From NCBI GenBank assembly GCA_030431455.1, contig JAUIJE010000021.1, positions 1 through 64,000 of the forward strand: 64,000 bases of DNA, written 5' to 3'. A program made the position numbers and the translations under genes. This document shows positions 18,319 to 27,232 of the stretch, piece after piece. Source of the stretch: a bacterium (GTDB lineage Bacteria > Myxococcota > UBA727 > JAUIJE01). The notes under the pieces are model-generated. The model worked only from the letters and a program-made list of their open reading frames with translations. It made no database searches and had not been told where the DNA came from. Within the stretch, counting starts at the first letter, position 1, and each line of letters starts with the position of its first letter.

Positions 18319-19197
18319 ATGATGCGCACCCTCTCGGTGATGTACCGCCACGCCCTGCGCACGGTGCGCGCAGCGGGCATGCCTTTTTTTGTGTCGGTGT
18401 TGATGTGCGCGATGGGGCTGTTCGGCCTCGCGGTGTTCGCGACGTTTATGCTCAACGTCGACCGGCTCACCGGATCGGTGAGCGAACGCATCCGCGCGGT
18501 GTGTTTTCTCGACGTCAAAGGCCTGGCCGAGGCCGAAGAGGTCGAGGCCCGCGTGGCCGCGCTCGACGGGGTCAAACACACGGTGCTGGTCACCCCCGAG
18601 CAGGCCCTGGAGAAGGTCGCCGCCAGCCTCGGCGAGGATGGCCAAGCCGCGCGCGACAGCGGCATTGTCATGCCCTTCATCGTCGAGGCCACCCCCGCCC
18701 CGGGGGCGGTGGGCGACGGGTGGCTCGGCCGGTTGCGCGAGGTGCCGGGGGTCGACGAGGTCATGCACCCGAGCGCGGACATCGAGCGGGTGGACGCGTT
18801 TTTGGATCTGGTGCACGGCAGCGGGCTGTTCTTGGCCGTGCTGATGGGCCTGGTGGTGCTGGTGGTGGTGAGCAACGCGGTGCGCTTGACGCTGTTTTCG
18901 CGACGAGAAGAGATCGCGATCATGAAGTTGGTGGGCGCCACCGACGGGTTTGTGCGGGGGCCGTTCTTGTTCGAAGGGTTTTTGCAGGGGGTGCTCGGCG
19001 GCCTGGTCGCGCTGTCGCTTCTGTACCTGACCCAGGAGGTGTGGTCCCAGGTGTTCGCCACCGCGCTGGCCGGGACGCTCGGTGCAGCGACATTTGATTC
19101 CCTCCCGGTGTCGTCCGCCCTGTGGCTGGTGCTCGGCGGCGGCCTGCTCGGGCTGTGCGGCGGGGCCATCTCCATCGGCCGGTTCTTGCGGGTGTGA
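18319..19197 (+). CDS. ftsX: FtsX-like cell division permease
   Basis: A 292-residue membrane protein of the FtsX family: a first membrane helix (residues about 22-46), an extracytoplasmic domain (about 50-165) with the pattern VCFLDVKGLAEAEEVEARVAA and typical VTPEQALEKV, then three C-terminal membrane helices with the conserved SRREEIAIMKLVGATDGFVRGPF-type loop at about 195-215. In model bacteria FtsEX transmits ATP-driven conformational change to periplasmic amidase activators. Here no ftsE is adjacent; instead the next gene, 2 bases downstream, encodes an EnvC-like protein, matching the known FtsX-EnvC partnership. Confidence 0.9.
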   Translation: MMRTLSVMYRHALRTVRAAGMPFFVSVLMCAMGLFGLAVFATFMLNVDRLTGSVSERIRAVCFLDVKGLAEAEEVEARVAALDGVKHTVLVTPEQALEKVAASLGEDGQAARDSGIVMPFIVEATPAPGAVGDGWLGRLREVPGVDEVMHPSADIERVDAFLDLVHGSGLFLAVLMGLVVLVVVSNAVRLTLFSRREEIAIMKLVGATDGFVRGPFLFEGFLQGVLGGLVALSLLYLTQEVWSQVFATALAGTLGAATFDSLPVSSALWLVLGGGLLGLCGGAISIGRFLRV

Positions 19198-19199
19198 CC

Positions 19200-20339
19200 A
19201 TGCGCGGCCTGCTCATCGGCCTTTCTCTTTGTGTGCTCGCCGCCACCGGGCGCGCGGCCACCGACGATGTGAGCGACCACCGCCGCACCCTGGCCAATCT
19301 GCAGGCGGAGCTCGTCGAGCACCGGGCCGCGCTCAAGGATCTGTCCAACCAAGAGCGCTCGATCCTGCTCACCATCCGGTCGCTGGACCGGGCCCTGTCC
19401 AAGTTCGAAGCCGAGGGGCGACAGGCCGAGCGCACCGTCGAACAGCTCCGCCAAAAACGCGAGCGGCTCACCGCGGAGGTCGCGGTCCTGACCCAGACCC
19501 TGGACGGGGCCCGGGCCCGCCTGTCTCGACGGTGGCGCACCATCTACGCCGAGGGCCAAGGGGGCGCGGTCCGGCACCTGCTCTCGTCCCACTCCTTCGA
19601 AGACTATGCCTACCGCTACCGGTACCTCGCGGCCCGGGCCCAGATCGATCGCGCCCTGCTCGCCCAGGTCGAAACCGTGCGCACCGACAAGGCCGCCCGG
19701 GAGCAGGCCCTGCGCGAAGCCGAGCAGAATGCAGATGCATTGCGCAACGCCCTGGTCGAACAGGGCCGCATCGTCGAGCTCGTGCGCGCCGAGCGCAAAG
19801 ACGCGGTGGCCCAGATCGAACAACAAAAGGCCCTCGGGGTCCGGGCGGTGACCGAAAACGTGGCCCTGCAAAAGGAAGTGCAACGCGAGCTGGTGTCGCT
19901 GTTGCGCAAAGCCCCGCCCCGCCGCCGGCCGCCCCAGGGGGTGCTCAAGGCCGGGCTGCGCCGGCCGCTGTCGGGGGCGATCTTCCGCGACTTCGGCACG
20001 GTCAAAGACAAGGTCACCGGGGCCAAGGTCACGTCCAATGGCATTCACATCCGCGCGGCCCTGGGCACCAAGGTCCTGTCCCCCGGCGACGGAACCGTGG
20101 TCTACACCGGGTGGCTGCGCGGCTTTGGCCAAATGGTGATCATCGACCTCGGCGAGCACACCCACGTGCTGCTCGGGCACCTGTCGCGCAGCGTGGTCAA
20201 GCGCGGCGACCTCGTGGCCCGGGGCCAAGTGGTCGGCTACTCCGGCGACACCGAGAGCATGGACGGTCCCCAGCTCTATCTCGAACTGCGCCGCAAGAGC
20301 CGGCCGATCAATCCCGCTCGGTATCTGCGCTCGTCGTGA
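19200..20339 (+). CDS. EnvC-like murein hydrolase activator (degenerate LytM domain)
   Basis: A 379-residue exported protein: signal peptide (MRGLLIGLSLCVLAATGRA), long coiled coil (about residues 25-230), then a C-terminal LytM/M23 domain (about 265-375). The catalytic residues of active M23 peptidases are missing: the first site reads NGIHIRAALG instead of H-x-x-x-D, the H-x-H reads LLGH, and HFE reads YLE. This is the pattern of EnvC, which activates amidases rather than cleaving peptidoglycan. Start at 19200 sits 2 bases after the ftsX stop. The last 32 bases overlap the convergent gene at 20308. Confidence 0.88.
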   Translation: MRGLLIGLSLCVLAATGRAATDDVSDHRRTLANLQAELVEHRAALKDLSNQERSILLTIRSLDRALSKFEAEGRQAERTVEQLRQKRERLTAEVAVLTQTLDGARARLSRRWRTIYAEGQGGAVRHLLSSHSFEDYAYRYRYLAARAQIDRALLAQVETVRTDKAAREQALREAEQNADALRNALVEQGRIVELVRAERKDAVAQIEQQKALGVRAVTENVALQKEVQRELVSLLRKAPPRRRPPQGVLKAGLRRPLSGAIFRDFGTVKDKVTGAKVTSNGIHIRAALGTKVLSPGDGTVVYTGWLRGFGQMVIIDLGEHTHVLLGHLSRSVVKRGDLVARGQVVGYSGDTESMDGPQLYLELRRKSRPINPARYLRSS

Positions 20340-20985
20340 CCGCCACCGCGGCGGGGGCGGCCTCGGCCGTCGCGGGGCCGGGCGCGGACGGCGCGGGCAA
20401 CACCCCTTGCGCGGCCTTGGCCACCTCGAGGGCGGACGCGCCGTGGGAAGAGCGCTCCCGGGCCAGGGCGATGGCCGCGGCCACCTTCTCGGGGTGGGCC
20501 GAAGAGATGAGCACTTTTTTGACCTTGCCCTTGTCGTCGCGCCAATGGATGCGCACCCCGCGGCCCTTGTCCCCAATGAGATTGTATGCGGTGGTCCCGT
20601 CGAAGCCTTTGCGGATGCCGTAGCCCCCGTATTCGGTCCACTTGTAGTCCACCGCCTCGGCCTTGGTGATCGACGCCACCGGGATCTTGGGACCGAACAG
20701 CCCGTACTGAATGTGCACCTGCGCCTCGGACACCACCACCCGCAGCGTCGAGAAAATCGCCCAGGCCACGAAGAACAACGGCAACGCGAACCAGGGGCCG
20801 AACCCCGCCAGCGGGTCGACGAAGGGCAAGCCCAGCGCGATCAACACCGGCAACATGAACAACAAATGAAAGAACCAAGGGACGTGCATCTTGTCCCGCA
20901 ACAAGACATCGCCGTCGCCGGCCATGTACTTGCTTTCGTAGTCGTCCGCGTCGGTGTCCCGGTTTGGCGGTTCGGGGTCGGTCAC
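20308..20985 (-). CDS. Membrane protein with PH-like domain, unknown function
   Basis: A 225-residue protein with two closely spaced membrane helices (about residues 38-80: HLLFMLPVLIALGLPF and FALPLFFVAWAIFS) followed by a beta-rich, bacterial-PH-like segment (VVSEAQVHIQYGLFGPKIPVASI) and an Ala/Pro-rich tail. The start is a GTG at 20985, with only weak Shine-Dalgarno; ATG at 20925 is an alternative. Its 3' end overlaps the envC-like gene by 32 bases on the opposite strand, and its start is only 17 bases from the divergent gene at 21003. Function unknown. Confidence 0.7.
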   Translation of the reverse strand: MTDPEPPNRDTDADDYESKYMAGDGDVLLRDKMHVPWFFHLLFMLPVLIALGLPFVDPLAGFGPWFALPLFFVAWAIFSTLRVVVSEAQVHIQYGLFGPKIPVASITKAEAVDYKWTEYGGYGIRKGFDGTTAYNLIGDKGRGVRIHWRDDKGKVKKVLISSAHPEKVAAAIALARERSSHGASALEVAKAAQGVLPAPSAPGPATAEAAPAAVAVTTSADTERD

Positions 20986-21002
20986 GATGCTACGTTATCC
21001 CG

Positions 21003-21317
21003 ATGTCCGTCCGCGTGTACGATTTGGTGGAGACCGTCCTGCAGGGGCGGGCGCGGTTTTCGCGCAACCGGCACTTTGACGCCCACCAGGACGAAGACTT
21101 CGCACGGGCGGTGCGCATCGCCCGCCACCTCGAGACCATCATCGGTGAGCTCACCCTCGCCGGGGTCACCCCCGAGGCCCGGCGCGACGGCGACGAGGTC
21201 GTGCTGCGCTACGAGGTGCCCGAGCCGCGCGGGCCCTATTGGCGCCAAGCCCGCTTTTCCGATCGCGAGTGGTCGTTGCTGGTGCGCTACGCGCCGGCCC
21301 CGCTCGAGGCGGGCTGA
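21003..21317 (+). CDS. Conserved-looking small protein, unknown function
   Basis: A 104-residue soluble protein beginning MSVRVYDLVE at 21003; the in-frame extension to 20964 would run into the divergent gene and lacks support. It is rich in Arg, Glu and His, has no Cys, signal peptide or membrane segment, and ends close to the convergent PEGA gene (20-base gap). The codon usage is like its neighbours, which supports it as real. No family recognised. Confidence 0.6.
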   Translation: MSVRVYDLVETVLQGRARFSRNRHFDAHQDEDFARAVRIARHLETIIGELTLAGVTPEARRDGDEVVLRYEVPEPRGPYWRQARFSDREWSLLVRYAPAPLEAG

Positions 21318-21337
21318 CGGGGCGTTCGCCACGTCGT

Positions 21338-22492
21338 CTACTCCGCTTCGGGTCGCGCCTCGGGGTCGATGGTGAGCAGGTACGTCCCCCACCCGGCCCC
21401 CACCCCCGCCACCACCAACCCGACGGTGACGGCCGCGGCCGAGACCCACAGCGCATACTGACCCGCGTTGTTCCACCAGGTCTGGCCCCATGTGGCCTGG
21501 GCGTACGCGGCCTGGGCGTCGACGGGTGCATCGACATTGTCCTCGGGGATCTGGGCCAGCTGCGCCACCGCATTTTGGTACACAAGATACGGCACCACCG
21601 CGAGAGCGCCCGCCGCCACCCCGGTCGCGGCCACCGCCGCGCTCGCCCCCACCAGGGCCCAAGGCACGCTCAACTCGACGAGGCCGGGCCCCGTCTTGAC
21701 CTCGCTGTCGGGATCGACCTCGAGCACCACCCGGGCCTGCTGCGACTGGCACTGCAGCAGGCGCAACTCTTGGACGTGGGGCACGTGGCCGGCGCGGGTC
21801 ACCCGGAGGTGGTGTTGCTCGCCGCTCAATCCTTCGAGCCTTCCGTCGTCGTCGCGCACCCCGTCGATCCACACCGCGGCGTCGGCGGGCTCGACCGTGA
21901 TCGACACCGCACACAATGACGTTGCGTCCTTCAACAAAGACGTGACCCCCGCCCGCAGCGGGGGGATCTGGGCCTGGCGGGCCGCGGGCAACCGCACGCG
22001 CACCCGCGCCACCTCTTTGCCCGCCCCCACGTCGACGAGGATGGTCTCGACCCCGACCCCATCGAGCTCGCCGGTGGCGGTGCCGATGAGCACGTACTGC
22101 ACGTCGCTGAGCTGGCCGAGCTCCACCGCGCATTGGGTCTGCTGGGCGTCGCAATCGAGCCCGAGGCTTTGGGCCGATTCGTACAGCTCGATCGTGGTCT
22201 GTTCGGCCTGGACCCGGTGGCCCCCGGACAGCTCCACCGCCTTGCGCACAATGGCATTGATGCGGCCCACGTCGTTGATCGCGAGCTGGTTCACCGAGAA
22301 CGGAAGCACCGCCATGGTCGGCCGGGTGTCAGGGGGCGACGCCGGCGCGTCGACCCCGGCGGGGGCGGCGGGGGGGGAATCCTGGTCCCGGGCGTCGTCG
22401 CCGGGCCGTGCTTGGGCCCCCGCCGACGACGAGGACAGCAGCACGGCCAACGCCCAGGTCGCGCACGTCGAGGGGGACACCGCTTGGTTCAT
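21338..22492 (-). CDS. PEGA-domain exported membrane protein
   Basis: A 384-residue protein with a signal peptide (MNQAVSPSTCATWALAVLLS), a Pro/Ala linker, an N-terminal domain of the type MAVLPFSVNQLAIND...LIGTATGELDGVGVE found in many delta-proteobacterial envelope proteins, a PEGA-like beta domain at about 200-250 (VSITVEPADAAVWIDG) and two membrane helices near 275-300 and 350-375. PEGA domains usually accompany surface or kinase signalling proteins; this gene is divergent from a Ser/Thr kinase (70-base shared upstream region). The ATG at 22492 gives the signal peptide; the longer frame reads into the kinase gene. Confidence 0.75.
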   Translation of the reverse strand: MNQAVSPSTCATWALAVLLSSSSAGAQARPGDDARDQDSPPAAPAGVDAPASPPDTRPTMAVLPFSVNQLAINDVGRINAIVRKAVELSGGHRVQAEQTTIELYESAQSLGLDCDAQQTQCAVELGQLSDVQYVLIGTATGELDGVGVETILVDVGAGKEVARVRVRLPAARQAQIPPLRAGVTSLLKDATSLCAVSITVEPADAAVWIDGVRDDDGRLEGLSGEQHHLRVTRAGHVPHVQELRLLQCQSQQARVVLEVDPDSEVKTGPGLVELSVPWALVGASAAVAATGVAAGALAVVPYLVYQNAVAQLAQIPEDNVDAPVDAQAAYAQATWGQTWWNNAGQYALWVSAAAVTVGLVVAGVGAGWGTYLLTIDPEARPEAE

Positions 22493-22562
22493 GATCTGAA
22501 CTGTACCAGCGCCGGCCCCGCCCCGTGCCCGGGCCAGACCCGTGTTATGTTTTGAGCCGCCC

Positions 22563-24317
22563 ATGGGATCCTTCGACGCCGCCTTCCCCCGGCCCTTTGG
22601 TGAGTACCTCCTGCTGCAGTCCTTTGGACGCGGGGGCATGGGGGAGGTGTTCTTGGCCCGGCGCGACCACCTGGGCGTGACCCAGCTGTCGGTGATCAAG
22701 ACCTTGCGGCGCGAGCTCGCCGACGACGCCGAGTACATGGGGCGTTTTCGCGACGAGACCCGGGTCGCGGTCCAGCTCCGCCACGCCAACATCTGTCAGA
22801 CTTTTGACGCCGGCTCCATCGACGAGACCCCCTTCATCGAACTCGAGTTCATCTCCGGGGTCACCCTCAAGTCCTACCTGGCGCAACTCGAGCGGGAAAA
22901 GCTCCCCCTCAACCCCTCGCTGGCGGTGCACATCGGGTGCGAGCTGCTCGAGGCGCTCGCCTACGCCCACCGGCACGAAGACCCACTCACCGGCCAGGCG
23001 CTGCACATCGTGCACCGGGATGTGTCCCCCCACAACCTGATGCTCAGCTACGAAGGCGAGGTCAAGCTCATCGACTTCGGACTCGCCCAAAGCAGCCACA
23101 AAGAAGAGAACACCGCCAGTGACATTGTGCTGGGCAAGGTCGCGTACATGGCCCCCGAGCAAGCCCGGGGCGACGAGGTCACCGGCGCCGCCGACCAGTA
23201 CGCGGCCGCGGTCCTCATCAGCGAGATGTTGACCGGCCTGCGCTTTTTTGAGCAGCGCTCCAACCAACAGATCTGGAACATGGTCATGGACGGGTCGCAC
23301 CGCCCGCGCCGGTTTGCCGAGCTGCCCGAGGCGGTGCAGGAGGTGCTCGACCGGGCGCTCTCCTCGCAGCCGTCGGTGCGGTTTGAATCCTGCGACGCGT
23401 TCCTCGACGCCTTTCGCGACGCCGCCGCCACCGTCTACCCCATCGCCTCGACCAGCGAGCTGCGCCGTTCGCTCCGGGGTTTGTTCGCGGCCCAAATGGC
23501 CAAGCAGCGCGCGCTGCTCATCCAACAAGCCAAAGAGACCTCCGACGCCGTCGAGGCCGCGCCGGGGCCGACCATGCCCGAGCACTCCACCGCGCAGCGC
23601 ACCCCCGTCCACGTCGTCGACGAGCTGTCCGGCAACACCCCGTCGCCGGCCTCTCGCACCGCGCCCCGCGCGTCGCCCCGGGCCAGCGCCGCGATCCAAG
23701 CCGCGCTGCGCCCCGACGACAGCGTGGTGCAAAAGGCGTTGCCGCGGTCACGCCTGGGCCCGCGCCTGGCCGCCGCGGCCGCGGTCTGCGCCGTGGTCGG
23801 GCTCGCCTTCTGGCTCGGGCAACACAAGACCCCGGCGCCCGAAGCCCCGGCCCCGGTCGTCACCGCCCCGGTCGCGGGTCCGCCCGAAGACCCCGGGGCC
23901 TCACCCCCCGCGCCGCCGCCGCCCGCGCCCGCCGACGAAGCGCCCCCCACCGACGACCCGCCGGCCCCGGCCCCCGCGGCGCCGGCCAAACCAAAACGCC
24001 TGGCCGCGGCCAAACGCGCCGCGCCCGAACCCGCCGCCCCCGAGCCCGAGCCCGAGCCCGCGCCGGCCCCGGCCGCCCCCGCCCCGGTCGACCCCGCCCC
24101 CGCCCCGGTGCGGGCCCCGGTCAAGGCCGCCGCCGCCCCCGTCGAGGTCGCGCCGCCCCCGATGCCGATCTCCGAAGCGGTCAAAATTGTGAAGAGCTGT
24201 TCGCTCGGGGGCGCCAAGACGGTGCAGCGTCTGATCCAGCGCATCCCCACCGGGAGCTTGACCAAAGAGCAAGGCCGCTTGGTGACGTTTTGGGCGCGAA
24301 AGTGCCAAGCGCGCTGA
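22563..24317 (+). CDS. Membrane-anchored Ser/Thr protein kinase
   Basis: A 584-residue Hanks-type kinase. Gly loop FGRGGMGEVFLA (about residues 20-31), VIKTL with the ATP Lys, catalytic loop HRDVSPHN (about 151-158) and IDFGLA (about 169), then APE (MAPEQARG). The HRDVSPxN wording is the usual form in myxobacteria. A single membrane helix at about 402-419 (AAAAAVCAVVGLAFWLG) is followed by about 110 residues of Pro/Ala/Glu-rich linker and a small C-terminal domain with two Cys (KSCSLGG, ARKCQAR), likely outside the membrane as a sensor. ATG at 22563 is preferred over a TTG upstream. Confidence 0.9.
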   Translation: MGSFDAAFPRPFGEYLLLQSFGRGGMGEVFLARRDHLGVTQLSVIKTLRRELADDAEYMGRFRDETRVAVQLRHANICQTFDAGSIDETPFIELEFISGVTLKSYLAQLEREKLPLNPSLAVHIGCELLEALAYAHRHEDPLTGQALHIVHRDVSPHNLMLSYEGEVKLIDFGLAQSSHKEENTASDIVLGKVAYMAPEQARGDEVTGAADQYAAAVLISEMLTGLRFFEQRSNQQIWNMVMDGSHRPRRFAELPEAVQEVLDRALSSQPSVRFESCDAFLDAFRDAAATVYPIASTSELRRSLRGLFAAQMAKQRALLIQQAKETSDAVEAAPGPTMPEHSTAQRTPVHVVDELSGNTPSPASRTAPRASPRASAAIQAALRPDDSVVQKALPRSRLGPRLAAAAAVCAVVGLAFWLGQHKTPAPEAPAPVVTAPVAGPPEDPGASPPAPPPPAPADEAPPTDDPPAPAPAAPAKPKRLAAAKRAAPEPAAPEPEPEPAPAPAAPAPVDPAPAPVRAPVKAAAAPVEVAPPPMPISEAVKIVKSCSLGGAKTVQRLIQRIPTGSLTKEQGRLVTFWARKCQAR

Positions 24318-24324
24318 GCGCGAC

Positions 24325-27177
24325 TCACCCGCCGGGGCACAGGGCGGCGCAGTCATCGACCGCATCCCCGGTCTCATCCACACAGCTGCCCACCGCGCAC
24401 AGCCGCCCCCCGGTCTGATCGACAAAACCCGGCGCGAGCACGACCTCGTCGAACACCACCGACACCCCGTCGTCCACCGTCACGGTGGTGGCCAAATGTG
24501 CCTGTAGGCCCGTGCACCCCGATCGAAACCGCACCTCGGCCGGACCCACCGCCTCCACCGCGTCCACCCCGCTCACGCGCACCGACTGGGTCGGCGAAGA
24601 CCACCCCCCGACGTCGCCGGTCAGTCGAAGCCGCGACAAGGGCGGGTCGAACTGCGCGTCGATGTCCCCCCCGATGGTGTAGGTCATGCCCGGCGCGGGC
24701 GTGACCGGGCCGGGGGCAAAGTTGCCCCCCACCACCAAGACGCTGGCCGGGTCTTGGTCGATCTGCAGGGGTCCGCTGATGTTGTTGGTGTTGAAGTTGC
24801 CGTCCACCACCAGCCGGTGGGGCCCCAATGTCACGTGGCCTTCGCCGAGGATGTTCCCGTCGAGCACGAAGTTGCCGGTGGTGTGGAGGTTGGCCCGCAG
24901 GCTCATCCCGGTCTCCGCCTGCACGGTGCGAAAGCCGCCCGACAGCACCGCCGAGCCGGTCTCCAAGACCACATCGTGGCCCATCGCGGCCGAGACATGG
25001 GCCGCGGAGAAGACGCGCAACGACCCGCCCAAAAACCCGGTGAGCTGCACCCCGGGCTCCACCCACACATGGTCCACCGAGGCGGTCCAGCTCACGGTCA
25101 AGTCATGCGCCACCACCGCGTCGTCGCTGAGGTCGGGCGAGCCCGGCTCGTTCCACGCGCTGGCGCTGGTCCAGCTCGTGCCGTCCCCCGACGTGGTGTA
25201 GGTGAGCGCGGGGGCGCGAAACAAATATACGCAATGTGACTGTACGCCCGCGGGCCCCTCGACGTCGACCAAGGCCGCGGCCCGGCCGCTCGCGGCCACG
25301 CGTTCGACCTCGTACGCGGCACCGCCGGTGAACACGATCTGACCGCCCCCGGGCCCCATCACCGGGTAGGTGCCGGGCACCACCGCCAAGCCGGGGTCGA
25401 GCTCTACCTCCCCCGCGCACAGGCCCGCGCCCCAGCCGGTGGCCACGCTGTTGCGCACAAACGGCGAGGGACCGTTTTGGTGACAAGCGGTCTCGTCCAA
25501 GACCGCCGCGTCGACAACACCCGCGTCGAGACCACCCGCGTCGGGAACGCTCACATCGGGAACGCTGGCGTCGAGACCACCCGCGTCGAGAACGCTGGCG
25601 TCGACACCACCCGCGTCGGGTACGCTCGCGTCGGGACCGCTCGCGTCGACAATCCCGGCGTCGGGGAGCGCCGCGTCCACGGCCGGGGGCGGTTCGGTGA
25701 TCCCCGCGTCGAGCCCGCCGTCGTCGAGGCACACGATGTAAGCGGGCACGGGGGTGAAGGGCGAGACCTCGCAGCGGTTGGCCACCACCGTGCCGGTCGG
25801 TCCGGCCGCGGCCCGGGCGCTGGACCGGACGCGCAACGTGCCGAGCACGCGGGTGGTGGTGCCCGGCACCGGCGCCAGCGTGCCGCCGAGGTCGAGGTCG
25901 CCGTGGACGTCGGTGGACGTGAACACGCGCACCTGGGCGCCGGGCTCGACGATGGCGTGGTGGAGGTAGGCCCCGGTGGCGGCGGGCACGCGCACTTCGA
26001 TGTCGCGGTCCCGGTCGACAAAACAGAACACGATGCCCGCGGGGGGCGCGAGGTGTTCGGCCGCGAGACCGGTGCCCACCAACACCCGGCCGGCCGCGCC
26101 GACGATGTTGCCCAACAGGGACAAGCGGCCCTGCACCACCAGCGTCGGGGGCGCGAACAGGGGCTCTTGTTCGTCGGGCAAGAAGTGCACGTCGACCCGG
26201 GCCTGGTCTTGCACAAAGTCGCCTGCCACCTCCAGGGTCGTGCCCTGAACGACGTCGAGCGCGCCCGCTTCGTGGCGCAGGTCCGCAGAGACATGGACGG
26301 GGCTGACCACCCGCGCGTCCCGCTGCACGCGCAAGCTGTGCACCGCCCCCGCGATGTCCACCGCGGGGCCGGCGGGCCCGAGCTCGACTTGGCCCAAGAC
26401 CCGGCCCGAGGCGAACATGGTGTCGCCGTGCACCGTGACCCGGGACAGCGACGGGGTGACCTCGGGGGTGGTGAACAGCCGGCCCACCGCGGCCTGGGCG
26501 TTGCCCGCGAGCGGGCGGTCCGCGACCGGCACGAGCACGTCGATGTCCGCGTCGGGCACGCGGCCCGCGGGGTCCCAGTTCGCGCCGGTGTCGAAGTCTT
26601 CGCTGGCGGCCCCGGTCCAGGTCGAAAAGAGCGCGTCATCGGTCACGCCCACCACCACCACCAAGAGGTTGAAGCCCACGGTGTGCACCCCGTCGCTCAC
26701 CTCGACGCGGAACGGGTCTTTGCGCACCCCGTCGACCCCGGCGCCGGCCTCGTACCGGTAGCGGGCCCCGTCGAGGCCGAGCAGTCCGACCAGGCCCGCG
26801 GGGTCACTGACCAAGGCGAACGTCAGCGCGTCGCGGTCGGGATCGGTGACCAACAGCGCCCCTTCGGCCACGTCCCCGCTGCGCACCACCACCACGTTGG
26901 TGCCGATGACCGGCGGGCGGTTTTCGGGGTCGGGCAGCGGGCGCGCGCCGGGCACGCACACCCGGGGCACGCCGGCGGGCGCGTCGTTCACGCAATAATG
27001 GGCACGAAGCGCGTCGGCGCAGTCGCGATCGGTCTCGCAGGGCCGGCCGGTGACGGGCTCGTCGAGCCCGCAGGCGCACAGCGCCCCCACAAGGGCAAAA
27101 GCGGACCACCGGGCGGGGGACAAAAAGGCCACGAACACATCAACGTAGGGGGGCCGCGGCGGGACACAAAAGCCCAC
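24325..27177 (-). CDS. Giant surface lipoprotein, paralogue A
   Basis: A 950-residue protein. The N-terminus ends ALCACGLDEP, a lipobox-like site, followed by a Cys-containing motif (GRPCETDRDCADALRAHYC). Residues about 70-480 share a beta-rich architecture with the neighbouring 27233 gene, including the autotransporter-like motif FSTWTGAASEDFDTGANW. A linker of V-D-A-S / P-D-A-G units covers about 495-562. The C-terminal half repeats the motif (TSWTSASAWNEPGSPDLSDDAVV) and is a predicted beta-helix. The start codon is uncertain: GTG at 27177 has AGGGG close upstream; GTG at 27138 gives a neater signal peptide. Function unknown; adhesin or surface layer role is inferred. Confidence 0.75.
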   Translation of the reverse strand: MGFCVPPRPPYVDVFVAFLSPARWSAFALVGALCACGLDEPVTGRPCETDRDCADALRAHYCVNDAPAGVPRVCVPGARPLPDPENRPPVIGTNVVVVRSGDVAEGALLVTDPDRDALTFALVSDPAGLVGLLGLDGARYRYEAGAGVDGVRKDPFRVEVSDGVHTVGFNLLVVVVGVTDDALFSTWTGAASEDFDTGANWDPAGRVPDADIDVLVPVADRPLAGNAQAAVGRLFTTPEVTPSLSRVTVHGDTMFASGRVLGQVELGPAGPAVDIAGAVHSLRVQRDARVVSPVHVSADLRHEAGALDVVQGTTLEVAGDFVQDQARVDVHFLPDEQEPLFAPPTLVVQGRLSLLGNIVGAAGRVLVGTGLAAEHLAPPAGIVFCFVDRDRDIEVRVPAATGAYLHHAIVEPGAQVRVFTSTDVHGDLDLGGTLAPVPGTTTRVLGTLRVRSSARAAAGPTGTVVANRCEVSPFTPVPAYIVCLDDGGLDAGITEPPPAVDAALPDAGIVDASGPDASVPDAGGVDASVLDAGGLDASVPDVSVPDAGGLDAGVVDAAVLDETACHQNGPSPFVRNSVATGWGAGLCAGEVELDPGLAVVPGTYPVMGPGGGQIVFTGGAAYEVERVAASGRAAALVDVEGPAGVQSHCVYLFRAPALTYTTSGDGTSWTSASAWNEPGSPDLSDDAVVAHDLTVSWTASVDHVWVEPGVQLTGFLGGSLRVFSAAHVSAAMGHDVVLETGSAVLSGGFRTVQAETGMSLRANLHTTGNFVLDGNILGEGHVTLGPHRLVVDGNFNTNNISGPLQIDQDPASVLVVGGNFAPGPVTPAPGMTYTIGGDIDAQFDPPLSRLRLTGDVGGWSSPTQSVRVSGVDAVEAVGPAEVRFRSGCTGLQAHLATTVTVDDGVSVVFDEVVLAPGFVDQTGGRLCAVGSCVDETGDAVDDCAALCPGG
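25500..25680 (-). repeat. Tandem D-A-G/S codon repeat in surface lipoprotein A
   Basis: Short in-frame repeat units coding VDAS, PDAG and LDAG alternate over about 180 bases, forming a flexible low-complexity linker between the N- and C-terminal domains of the lipoprotein. The DNA units (about 15-30 bases) are similar enough to permit slippage or recombination with the related array at 28341. Confidence 0.75.
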
Positions 27178-27232
27178 ACGCCCCTGTGTGTGGTTTCGAC
27201 ACAGCTAAGCCGCGATCCGAACCGCGCGCGGC

